Assembly: GCF_001952075.1 (NCBI RefSeq)
Contig: NZ_LXYU01000002.1
Span: forward strand, 186,001-250,000
Direction: 5' to 3'
DNA from: Ditibartonella apis
GTDB lineage: Bacteria; Pseudomonadota; Alphaproteobacteria; Rhizobiales; Rhizobiaceae
Length of the DNA stretch: 64,000 bases
Position numbers and translations under genes: made by a program. Below are positions 55,068 through 64,000 of the stretch, piece after piece. Under the pieces are notes generated by a model. It was not told the DNA's origin. It saw nothing but the letters and a program-made list of their open reading frames with translations, and made no database searches. Position 1 is the stretch's first letter; each line of letters opens with the position of its first letter.

Positions 55068-55849
55068 TTTTTAACCCTATCTTGAAGTTTCAGGTGGGAC
55101 GGCTGTAGCCCATAAATGATACGACGGATATAATCCGATATCCGGAAAAACAGGGTACCGATCCGCTTCCACTTCGGCAATCGCATATTGTGATAGGTTT
55201 TCCTTCCCTTTACGATCGTCGAGCCATTCACTCCACAAAATTTTACGATATTCTTGTTGGTTGAAAATGCTTTATAGCCGCTCCAACCGCGTTCAAGCGC
55301 TACATCGTAAGGAAGGCTCATCGGAGTGAGTTTTTCAAGAAGCTTCTTTGCTCCCTCGCGCGTCACCATATAGGCCGCCGAGCTTCCTAAAGGACCATGC
55401 AAACACCGGCCAATGGATACATTATCGGTTATATCCATCATTTTACGAAAAATCCGGTTACGATGGTTGGAAAATTTGATCATATCCCATCCGTCGATTT
55501 GGGAAAGTTTATCGATAATTCTGACAAATTCCTCATCGAAGCCGACATCATCCTCTGCAATGACGGCATAAGGATCCTCGCCATTTGCAATAACCGACAA
55601 CACCCGAAGATGACTAAGATAACACCCTGCTTCTCCAGGCAGGATATTTTTCCCGTGCCGGCGGCGAAACCGTTTCACATCAATTTCGGGAGAATGCTGA
55701 ATGTCGATCTCGCTACCGTCAACCGCACTGATACGATGATACTCCAGTCCGACGCTTTCAGCTGATCGTGCGACGACCTTGAAACGATCTTTTGACCGAT
55801 CAAGATTGATTATATAGACGGGAATATTCAAAGTAACCTCGGTAGCCAA
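55064..55849 (-). CDS. Glycosyltransferase family 25 (LPS/LOS type)
   Basis: Adds sugars to lipooligosaccharide or a similar glycan. The 261-residue protein has the family motifs IPVYIINLDRSKDR (about 9-22), GEAGCYLSHLRV (about 70-81), and the metal-binding AEDDVGFDEEF (about 98-108). Start codon is TTG at 55849 and no ribosome site is obvious, so the N-terminus is uncertain. It heads an operon with the epimerase, dciA and dsbA. Confidence 0.85.
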   Translation of the reverse strand: MATEVTLNIPVYIINLDRSKDRFKVVARSAESVGLEYHRISAVDGSEIDIQHSPEIDVKRFRRRHGKNILPGEAGCYLSHLRVLSVIANGEDPYAVIAEDDVGFDEEFVRIIDKLSQIDGWDMIKFSNHRNRIFRKMMDITDNVSIGRCLHGPLGSSAAYMVTREGAKKLLEKLTPMSLPYDVALERGWSGYKAFSTNKNIVKFCGVNGSTIVKGRKTYHNMRLPKWKRIGTLFFRISDYIRRIIYGLQPSHLKLQDRVKK

Positions 55850-56243
55850 ATTGAGTGGAAAGACGGAAATGGGCGCATCACCATTCTTCTTGCTTGATCA
55901 AAAACAGTGGGCAAGTTAGCTATTTGGCTGGCCGATGTAAACGCTTTTGATCTCTCCTTCTTTTTCGTTTACTCCCGCAATGATCGTTCGATAATTTTTC
56001 AGGCAAAAAATCAAACTCAATGTTTTATTTCTTTTAGCTCGCTCATAAACGCCTCTGTAAGGATATTTAAATAAATAAAATATTGAAATGGTTCTTTGCC
56101 AAAAATAACAAATAACATTTTTAAACTATAAATATCACTTTTACTTGTGTGTCTCCAAAAGTTTCCATTGCCTTTTTCCATGAACGTGCAACAACAAACG
56201 AAATAATAATCCGGCTTAAAGCTTTGCCTCATGGGAGATAGAC
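55850..56243. other. Divergent region between the GT25 operon and kgtP
   Basis: These 394 AT-rich bases separate two divergent units. I see no gene and no terminator, and candidate -35/-10 boxes near 56080 are weak. Confidence 0.45.
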
Positions 56244-57563
56244 ATGACCGAAACGACTAAAACAGCTCAGTCCGCTGACCCACACGATACACGCAAACGA
56301 ATTTTTGCAATCGTTGCAAGCGCATCCGGCAATCTGGTGGAATGGTATGATTTTTATATCTACGCATTTGCATCCATTTATTTTGCCAACCAGTTCTATC
56401 CGTCTGGCAATGACGAGGTCGCAGCACTTCTTAAAACGGCTGGCATATTTTTCATCGGTTTTCTGATGCGCCCGATCGGCGGATATATTTTCGGCCGTAT
56501 AGGCGACCGGTATGGCCGGAAAAAATCCATGATGATCTCTGTGGTGATGATGTGCCTAGGCTCGCTTATCATCGCTTTTCTACCGACCTACGCCACATGG
56601 GGCAATGCCGCAGGTGTCATCTTGTTGCTCGTTCGTATGATGCAGGGACTTTCTGTCGGCGGAGAATATGGAACCACTGCCACATATATGAGTGAAGTTG
56701 CTTTGAAAGGCCGACGCGGATTTTTCAGTTCCTTCCAATATGTGACACTCGTCGGCGGACAACTTCTTGCCGTTCTGGTTGTTGTTATTCTGGAACTGTT
56801 CCTTGATGACAATCAGATAAAGGCGTGGGGCTGGCGTATTCCTTTTGTTATTGGCGCATTAACAGCAATCATCGCTTTTTACTTACGTCGTTCACTGCAT
56901 GAAACTTCAACGGAAAAATCGCGCACCAGTGTTGAAGCCGGAAGCCTCATCAGCCTGTTGAAAAACCATACCCGCTCGTTCCTGCTTGTTGTGGGTTTCA
57001 CATCCGGCGGCTCTCTCACATTTTATACCTACACCACCTACATGCAGAAATATCTAGTGACTACTACCGGCTTTTCGGCCAAAGATGCCAATACAATGAT
57101 GCTTGCTGCATTATTTATTTTTATGATTCTTCAGCCTCTGTTCGGGATGCTTGCGGATCGTATCGGGACACGCACATCGTTGTTGATGTGGTCAGTTCTT
57201 TCAATCATCCTGACCATTCCCGCGCTGTCATTTATCGGATCTACGCATAGTGAACTCGCCGCCTTTTTCATGATCGTTGTGATGCTCGCAGTATCCTGTC
57301 TTTACACCTCCATCGGCGGTATTGTTAAAGCAGAAATGTTTCCGGCTTCTGTCAGAGCATTAGGGGTAGGTTTTTCCTATGCTGTGGCGAACGCACTCTT
57401 TGGCGGTTCGGCCGAATATGTTGCGCTTTGGTTCAAGAATGAAGGCGTCGGCAATTACTTCTACTGGTATGTGACGATCATGATGGTAATTGCTTTTGTC
57501 TGCGCCTATAAAATGAAAGACGCAAGAAATGGCGGTTACCTTCAAGGCCATCACATTGATTGA
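56244..57563 (+). CDS. kgtP: Alpha-ketoglutarate/H+ symporter (MFS, MHS family)
   Basis: Imports 2-oxoglutarate or a related dicarboxylate with protons. The 439-residue protein shows very close resemblance to KgtP of Escherichia coli: SGNLVEWYDFYIYAF (about 29-43), FLMRPIGGYIFGRIGDRYG, LSVGGEYGTTATYMSE, GGQLLAVLVVV and FGGSAEYVAL near the end. Twelve hydrophobic helices are expected. Start ATG follows GGGAGA. Ends before a strong terminator. Confidence 0.93.
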   Translation: MTETTKTAQSADPHDTRKRIFAIVASASGNLVEWYDFYIYAFASIYFANQFYPSGNDEVAALLKTAGIFFIGFLMRPIGGYIFGRIGDRYGRKKSMMISVVMMCLGSLIIAFLPTYATWGNAAGVILLLVRMMQGLSVGGEYGTTATYMSEVALKGRRGFFSSFQYVTLVGGQLLAVLVVVILELFLDDNQIKAWGWRIPFVIGALTAIIAFYLRRSLHETSTEKSRTSVEAGSLISLLKNHTRSFLLVVGFTSGGSLTFYTYTTYMQKYLVTTTGFSAKDANTMMLAALFIFMILQPLFGMLADRIGTRTSLLMWSVLSIILTIPALSFIGSTHSELAAFFMIVVMLAVSCLYTSIGGIVKAEMFPASVRALGVGFSYAVANALFGGSAEYVALWFKNEGVGNYFYWYVTIMMVIAFVCAYKMKDARNGGYLQGHHID

Positions 57564-57610
57564 AAAAACATCGTCGATTATTCGCATCGAATAAGCTTGA
57601 TGAAATGTAG

Positions 57611-57643
57611 GGCAAGTCTTTTAACGGCTTGCCTTTTCTTTTT
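57611..57643 (+). terminator. Intrinsic terminator after kgtP
   Basis: A stem of eight pairs including one G-U (GGCAAGTC 57611-57618 with GGCTTGCC 57626-57633) is followed by TTTTCTTTTT. Confidence 0.85.
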
Positions 57644-57676
57644 GATTTTTTTGATAAACTGTGATTGGAAAAATCC

Positions 57677-58768
57677 ATGAATGATTTTTCAGAAAAGCTT
57701 CTTTCCTGGTATGACCGATACCATCGTATATTGCCTTGGCGCGTGGCTCCGGCCGACTTGTTGAGGGGCAAGAAAAATGATCCTTACCGGGTCTGGCTGT
57801 CGGAAGTCATGTTGCAACAAACAACTGTTGAAGCTGTAAAACCCTTCTTTGAAAAATTCGTAACAACATGGCCAACGGTTTTTTCTCTCGCAAAAGCCGA
57901 ATTGGAAGATGTGCTTAAAGCCTGGGCAGGCCTCGGCTATTATTCACGAGCAAGAAATCTCAAACGCTGTGCGGAACAAGTAGTGGCCGAATATGACGGG
58001 GTTTTTCCAAAATCGTTAAAAAGCTTGAAGAGTCTGCCCGGTATTGGTGATTATACGGCAGCAGCCATTCTTTCTATTGCCTATAACGAACCTGTCGCCG
58101 TCGTTGACGGTAACGTCGAAAGGGTCGTTGCCCGCGTCTTTTCAATTGGTGAACCTTTGCCGCAAGCAAAGGTAAAAATCAGAACAAGAACGCAGGAAAT
58201 AACACCTGACAAGCGTTGTGGCGACTTTGCCCAAAGCATGATGGACCTCGGTGCGTCGATTTGCACACCACGCGCCCCTAAATGCATGATATGTCCGGTT
58301 GAAAACCTGTGCGAAGCAAAGCGCAACGGTAACCCCGAAGCCTTTCCGGTCAAACCGCCAAAGCCGCAGCGTCCCCAACGCTATGGAGTTGCCTTTGTCG
58401 CATTAAGTGAAGATAACGAGATCTATCTGGAAAAACGGCATAGTTCCGGACTACTCGGCGGAATGACGCAAATCCCCAATCACTTCAGCGAACAAAATAA
58501 TTATTCTGTCGCTGATGCTCCATTTCATGCCAACTGGGTGTTGAAGGGCAAAGCCCACCACGTCTTTACCCATTTTTCGCTCACTCTTGATGTCTATTTG
58601 GCCAGAAATGTAGACAAATCAATTGCGGGCAATGGTTGGTGGTGCAAAACAAATGAACTCTCGGGTGAAGCTCTGCCTACTGTTATGAAAAAGGCAATTG
58701 CTGCCGCCATTCCTGATAGTTTTAAAACCAGCGGCACGAAACCAAAAAAATCAAACAGAAAAAAATAA
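57677..58768 (+). CDS. mutY: Adenine DNA glycosylase
   Basis: Removes adenine mispaired with 8-oxoguanine. The 363-residue protein has catalytic E43 (SEVMLQQT), the helix-hairpin-helix LPGIGDYTAAAI (120-131) followed by D144 (VVDGN), the 4Fe-4S cysteines C196, C203, C206 and C212, and a C-terminal NUDIX-like 8-oxoG recognition domain (about 240-345). ATG 57677 is chosen over an upstream TTG. It is followed by a bidirectional terminator shared with ccrM. Confidence 0.95.
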   Translation: MNDFSEKLLSWYDRYHRILPWRVAPADLLRGKKNDPYRVWLSEVMLQQTTVEAVKPFFEKFVTTWPTVFSLAKAELEDVLKAWAGLGYYSRARNLKRCAEQVVAEYDGVFPKSLKSLKSLPGIGDYTAAAILSIAYNEPVAVVDGNVERVVARVFSIGEPLPQAKVKIRTRTQEITPDKRCGDFAQSMMDLGASICTPRAPKCMICPVENLCEAKRNGNPEAFPVKPPKPQRPQRYGVAFVALSEDNEIYLEKRHSSGLLGGMTQIPNHFSEQNNYSVADAPFHANWVLKGKAHHVFTHFSLTLDVYLARNVDKSIAGNGWWCKTNELSGEALPTVMKKAIAAAIPDSFKTSGTKPKKSNRKK

Positions 58769-58769
58769 A

Positions 58770-58800
58770 AGGCGGCGCAATTCATGCGCACGCCTTTTTT
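58770..58800. terminator. Bidirectional terminator between mutY and ccrM
   Basis: The stem AGGCGGCGCA pairs with TGCGC-A-CGCCT (one bulged A), with six T after it on the plus strand and an A-run before it (U-run on the minus strand). It serves both convergent genes. Confidence 0.85.
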
Positions 58801-58837
58801 ATGATCGGAGACTGGAGATTATCCGACCGTTCAGCTT

Positions 58838-60354
<1,517 letters not shown>

Positions 60355-61047
60355 ATGCCGCAGATAGATCTGGTTATTTTCGATTGTGATGGTGTTCTTG
60401 TTGATTCAGAATATCTGGCGGCCCAGATTGAATCTGAATTACTGGCAATAGAAGGTTATGAAATAACACCTGAAGAACTGTCCGAACGTTATGCAGGGCT
60501 TATTTTCCTTGATATTCTTAAAGAAATTGAAAAGCAGTCGGATGTTCCGCTTTCTGTCAGCCTGATTGAAAAAGTGCCTGAACTTTTCAAAAAGCGTATG
60601 AAAGACGAATTGCTTGGAATTGACGGTGCGCGCGAAGCCGTCGAAGCTGTTGCCAAGCTTTATCCTTACTGTATCTGTTCCAATTCGAAGAGCCAAGACA
60701 TAAAACATATGCTGACGATTGTTGGTCTATATGATCTCTTTGAAAACAAGATTTTTTCAGCACCGGAAGTCGGCACAGGAAAAGTGAAACCGGCACCGGA
60801 TGTTTACCTTTATGCGGCAGATAAAATGCATGCAAAGCCTGAAAATACAATTGTTATAGAAGATTCCGTCCATGGTGTGCGCGGAGCGGTTAAAGCGGGT
60901 ATGCGTGTTGTCGGCTTCACCGGCGGTTCCCATGCTTACCGCGGCCTTGCCGACGTTCTCACTGAAGCGGGTGCCGAAACAGTTATTGCTCACCATACGG
61001 ATTTACCTGCTGTCTTGAAAGCCATGTCCGAGTGGAAAGATATCTGA
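60355..61047 (+). CDS. HAD-superfamily phosphatase (beta-phosphoglucomutase-like)
   Basis: The 230-residue protein has catalytic D10 and D12 in VIFDCDGVLVDSE, the cap domain (about 20-90), CICSNSKSQDI (motif 2), KVKPAPDVYLYAA (motif 3) and VIEDSVHGVRGAVKAGMRV (motif 4). This pattern matches the YieH/GPP/phosphoglucomutase branch; substrate cannot be assigned. ATG 60355 follows AGGA at a good distance, so an upstream in-frame start is rejected. Confidence 0.92.
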   Translation: MPQIDLVIFDCDGVLVDSEYLAAQIESELLAIEGYEITPEELSERYAGLIFLDILKEIEKQSDVPLSVSLIEKVPELFKKRMKDELLGIDGAREAVEAVAKLYPYCICSNSKSQDIKHMLTIVGLYDLFENKIFSAPEVGTGKVKPAPDVYLYAADKMHAKPENTIVIEDSVHGVRGAVKAGMRVVGFTGGSHAYRGLADVLTEAGAETVIAHHTDLPAVLKAMSEWKDI

Positions 61048-61260
61048 ATTTATCTTGATCGGCCAATCGCATTATCTCCGGTCGCTGGCAATCAATAAAG
61101 TTCGATAACTTCGTTAGCGACATTGATCATTATTACTATCAAACTGCTGAAAATAATTGGCCTTTGCCAACCTTGAGAAATTCTGTTGCAGGATTTGTAA
61201 AGAATCCTGAACGAACAGAGCTTACAATCTTTTTGTCGGAAATTTTTGCTAACCTTATAA

Positions 61261-61294
61261 AAAAGGCTCGAGAACGCTTGTTCTCAAGCCTTTT
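61261..61294 (-). terminator. Hairpin terminator downstream of the lipoprotein gene
   Basis: A 15-bp stem with one mismatch (61261-61275 with 61280-61294) has a run of six A just before it, giving six U on the minus strand. It lies about 50 bases after the stop of the minus-strand lipoprotein gene; the plus-strand T-run is shorter. Confidence 0.75.
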
Positions 61295-61345
61295 CGGTCA
61301 GTTTAGTCATTTAAACGAAACCGGCTTATGAACAGTGGCTAAGCA

Positions 61346-61891
61346 TTATTTCTTTTGTCCTCTGTCATAACCGACAAAAACGCGAATGTTTTTTGCTGTC
61401 GGTTTGGGAAACGATATTTGATCGTCGGAAAAAATAAACTGCGTTGCGTCAACGCCATTGCTGATCTCGACCGGATAATTGCGCAACTTGGAATATATCA
61501 CACTATCCCCTTCCATAACTGTGACGCGGATCGGAAGTGATACTGTGCCTTTTTTAAACATCGGTCCCGGTACGACGCGGCCAGAAGCTGCAACTTTCAT
61601 TGAAAGTGTTGTATCTGTTGTATTGCAGGTTCTTGTCACATCTCTGATGGCAGCCTGATACATGACTTTATTGGCGTCACCCTCACCACCGCGCTCGTAA
61701 ACATCATAAAAAGCCGTGTCATCGCGCATGAGAACAATCGGGCAATAGGCGCGCAATTGTGCTTCGGTTATTTGCGGTTCGGGCGGGACATTGTCCACTT
61801 TCTTATGAATAAAACATCCAGACAGTGTTGACGAAGCGGCAATAATAAGGCCAAAGCCCAATGAAAAACGATAAATCGACTTTTTATCCAT
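61346..61891 (-). CDS. Predicted lipoprotein of unknown function
   Basis: With ATG 61891 the protein has 181 residues: signal peptide with lipobox LSGC (cleavage before the Cys at about 27), then a mature domain containing RAYCPIVLMRDDTAFYDVYER, DVTRTCNTTDTTLSMKVAASGRV and PIRVTVMEGDSVIYS. Two cysteines (in RAYCP and RTCN) probably pair. I recognise it as a conserved rhizobial lipoprotein but know of no function. In-frame starts up to 62044 would bury the signal peptide. Confidence 0.78.
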   Translation of the reverse strand: MDKKSIYRFSLGFGLIIAASSTLSGCFIHKKVDNVPPEPQITEAQLRAYCPIVLMRDDTAFYDVYERGGEGDANKVMYQAAIRDVTRTCNTTDTTLSMKVAASGRVVPGPMFKKGTVSLPIRVTVMEGDSVIYSKLRNYPVEISNGVDATQFIFSDDQISFPKPTAKNIRVFVGYDRGQKK

Positions 61892-62082
61892 GAAGTGGAC
61901 TTTCCTAGAGTAGTAAACCTGTTCTATATCAGCGATCAATAATAGTGATTTGTTGTTTTCTCGCTTTTTCTGTAATTTGGCAAGTCTGGTAAAAATAGAA
62001 GACGTTTTCAGTCCCGTAAAGGTTGTAAAATAGCGCGACATCAAACATTTTTTTCACAGGTTTAGGCCCGAGGAGTATAGAA

Positions 62083-63480
62083 ATGAAATATATCAGTACA
62101 AGAGCCAACGCACCGGTACTCGGCTTTTGCGATACTGTCATGACGGGACTTGCACGTGATGGCGGGCTTTATCTGCCAGAAACTTATCCCCATTTTTCAC
62201 CGGATTCGCTAAAAGCTTTGCGCGGAAAATCATACGCGACAATCGCCAAAACTATTCTTTGGCCATTTATCGACGGTGAAATCGAACGTCATGATTTTGA
62301 TTCTATGGTTGACGAAGCCTATCGCACATTTCGTCATCCTGCGGTTTGCCCCCTTGTACAGACCAATACCAGTGAATTCATACTTGAACTCTTCCATGGT
62401 CGCACATTGGCGTTCAAGGATGTCGCGATGCAATTGCTTGGCCGGTTGATGGACTATATATTGAGCCATCAGAACAAGCGTGCCACGATTATCGGAGCAA
62501 CGTCGGGAGACACCGGTGGGGCAGCAATTGAGGCTTTTGCCGGACGCGAGCGCTGCGATATTTTTATTCTTTTTCCAAAAGGGCATGTTTCACCGGTCCA
62601 ACAAAGGCAAATGACAACAAATAACAATGCCAATGTGCATGCGCTTGCCATTGAAGGAAACTTTGACGACTGCCAGACTTTGGTCAAAGCCATGTTCAAT
62701 GATCACGCTTTTCGGGATAAAACGGCGCTTTCCGGAGTCAACTCGATCAATTGGGCGCGTATCATGGCGCAAATTGTCTATTATTTTACTTCGGCAATTT
62801 CTCTTGGAGCACCTGACCGGGCTATCTCCTTTACTGTCCCCACCGGCAATTTCGGTGACATTTTTGCAGCCTTTGTCGCTTCCCGCATGGGGCTACCCAT
62901 TGCCCATCTCGTCATTGCCACCAATGATAACGATATTCTGGCACGCACACTTTCAACCGGAATTTATCAGATCCGTTCGCTCAAACACACCACATCGCCA
63001 TCTATGGATATACAAGTCTCGTCAAACTTCGAACGCCTGTTATTTGAGGCATCCGGACGCAATGCGGTTTTAATCCGCAACTCGATGGAAAGTCTTAAAC
63101 AATCCGGCGAGTTTACCATTGATAAAACAGTTCTTGAAAAAATCCGTGCTCTATTTTCGGCAGGACGTTCAACCGAAACAGAAACCGCCCATATGATCGA
63201 CACACTTTACAGGGAAAGCCATTACCTTGCCGATCCCCATACTGCAATAGCTGTAAAGGTTGCGCGTGAACACATGGAAGCAACCATTCCGATGGTCGTC
63301 CTTTCTACCGCTCATCCGGCAAAATTTCCGGATGCTGTCAACAAAGCTTGTGGTCAAACTCCGAAGCTTCCCCAATGGCTTGACGGGCTTATGGAAAAGC
63401 CCGAACACTATGAAACATTGAAGAACGACGAAAAAATCGTCAAGGATTATATTGGCGCAAAATCCCGTGCTTGCCATTAA
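62083..63480 (+). CDS. thrC: Threonine synthase
   Basis: PLP enzyme converting phosphohomoserine to threonine. The 465-residue protein has the PLP-binding K112 (LAFKDVAMQ), the phosphate-binding GATSGDTGGAA (about 148-158), NSINWARI and PTGNFGDIFA, as in the fungal/bacterial long form. The ATG follows GAGGAG. Next gene downstream encodes an M16 peptidase; as I recall, rhizobia also have this order. Confidence 0.96.
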   Translation: MKYISTRANAPVLGFCDTVMTGLARDGGLYLPETYPHFSPDSLKALRGKSYATIAKTILWPFIDGEIERHDFDSMVDEAYRTFRHPAVCPLVQTNTSEFILELFHGRTLAFKDVAMQLLGRLMDYILSHQNKRATIIGATSGDTGGAAIEAFAGRERCDIFILFPKGHVSPVQQRQMTTNNNANVHALAIEGNFDDCQTLVKAMFNDHAFRDKTALSGVNSINWARIMAQIVYYFTSAISLGAPDRAISFTVPTGNFGDIFAAFVASRMGLPIAHLVIATNDNDILARTLSTGIYQIRSLKHTTSPSMDIQVSSNFERLLFEASGRNAVLIRNSMESLKQSGEFTIDKTVLEKIRALFSAGRSTETETAHMIDTLYRESHYLADPHTAIAVKVAREHMEATIPMVVLSTAHPAKFPDAVNKACGQTPKLPQWLDGLMEKPEHYETLKNDEKIVKDYIGAKSRACH

Positions 63481-63554
63481 CCCTATTCATTTTTTCCGAA
63501 AGACAGAAAATGCGCAATGTGGTTTTTTATTAAAGTTTTGAATGAAGGAGCTTT

Positions 63555-64000
63555 ATGAGTATGGGCGTAGAAATCAGCCGGCTCGGCAATGGTTTGACGA
63601 TCGTCACACATACGATGCCACAGATCGAGAGTGTTGCCCTCGGCATATGGGTAAAATCCGGCTCCCGCAATGAAAAATTTGAGGAACATGGTGTAGCCCA
63701 TATGCTCGAGCATATGGCTTTCAAGGGGACAGCAAACCGCACGGCCTATGAAATTGCCGCTGAAATCGAAGATGTCGGTGGCGAAATCAATGCGGCAACG
63801 GGTGTCGAAACCACTGCCTATTACGCCCGTGTCCTGAAAAATGACATACCGCTTGCCGTCGATATTCTCGCCGACATTATCACCACGCCGAAATTCGACG
63901 AAACCGAGCTTGAACGTGAAAAGCAGGTCGTTTTGCAAGAAATCGGTGCAGCCAACGACATGCCGGAAGACATTGTGTTCGACCATTTCACCGAAACTGC
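63555..64000 (+). CDS. M16-family zinc peptidase (processing peptidase-like), 5' part
   Basis: The first 148 residues of a protein that runs off the window. The inverted zinc motif HMLEH (49-53) is present, with upstream IESVALGIWVKSGSRNE and downstream EREKQVVLQEIGAANDMPED (the third zinc ligand is a Glu in this region). This is the mitochondrial-processing-peptidase-like beta-subunit family. AAGGAG is four bases from ATG 63555 and ten from ATG 63561, so the true start may be 63561. Confidence 0.92.
   Translation, partial: MSMGVEISRLGNGLTIVTHTMPQIESVALGIWVKSGSRNEKFEEHGVAHMLEHMAFKGTANRTAYEIAAEIEDVGGEINAATGVETTAYYARVLKNDIPLAVDILADIITTPKFDETELEREKQVVLQEIGAANDMPEDIVFDHFTET

Overview
The window looks like chromosome of an alphaproteobacterium in the Rhizobiales (Hyphomicrobiales). 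Lineage markers are a CcrM GANTC methyltransferase, a PleC-type kinase, a MucR zinc-finger regulator, a FeuP/FeuQ/FeuN cluster, the cycHJKL (ccmIEFH) order next to degP, and DUF1491 and DUF5330 proteins. Base composition judged by eye is in the mid-40s percent GC, too AT-rich for Brucella or Sinorhizobium. My best guess is a Bartonella of the bee-gut type. That is an inference from composition and gene content, not from a search. There are no insertion sequences, phage genes, CRISPR arrays or rRNAs. This is core chromosome with a few unfamiliar small genes.

Layout. 1-5.3 kb: tail of an acyl-CoA dehydrogenase-like gene, a uracil-DNA glycosylase, a DMT exporter and aminopeptidase N. 5.4-20 kb: the PleC-type kinase, with a perfect CtrA-like box upstream, faces a long minus-strand block. 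Read in the direction of transcription, that block is a surface-antigen-like lipoprotein, ccmI-ccmE-ccmF-ccmH (cytochrome c maturation), the periplasmic protease DegP, an OmpR-type regulator/kinase pair and glnE. 20-24.2 kb: a luciferase-like monooxygenase, then feuN-feuP-feuQ on the minus strand. 24.5-31.9 kb: envelope genes (a class A penicillin-binding protein, a DUF1214/DUF1254 pair, a peptidoglycan-binding membrane protein overlapping a histidine kinase) and DUF1491, DUF5330 and SufE proteins. 32-38.2 kb: mucR, msrB, oligopeptidase B, two tandem small cysteine-containing exported proteins, sodB and a Tat/lipoprotein L,D-transpeptidase. 38.5-46.4 kb: a HerA-like ATPase, a methylmalonyl-CoA mutase-like protein coupled to CorA, a miniature flagellar-rod-like protein, tRNA-Gln, a metallo-beta-lactamase-fold protein, and a DUF1499/polysaccharide-deacetylase pair. 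46.4-56 kb: ppdK, smc, and a GT25-epimerase-DciA-DsbA operon. 56-64 kb: kgtP, mutY, ccrM, a HAD phosphatase, a lipoprotein, thrC and the start of an M16 processing peptidase.

Common themes are cell-cycle control (PleC, CcrM, SMC, DciA), envelope homeostasis (DegP with its two-component pair, FeuPQN, the penicillin-binding protein, L,D-transpeptidase, lipoproteins) and redox/repair (SodB, MsrB, UDG, MutY, cytochrome c maturation, DsbA). I saw no clearly new multi-gene system. The least explained items are the paired four-cysteine exported proteins at 35.8-36.5 kb, the 77-residue flagellar-rod-like protein at 43.0 kb, the kinase/peptidoglycan-binding overlap at 28.5-30.6 kb, and the inverted repeat joined to the degP promoter.
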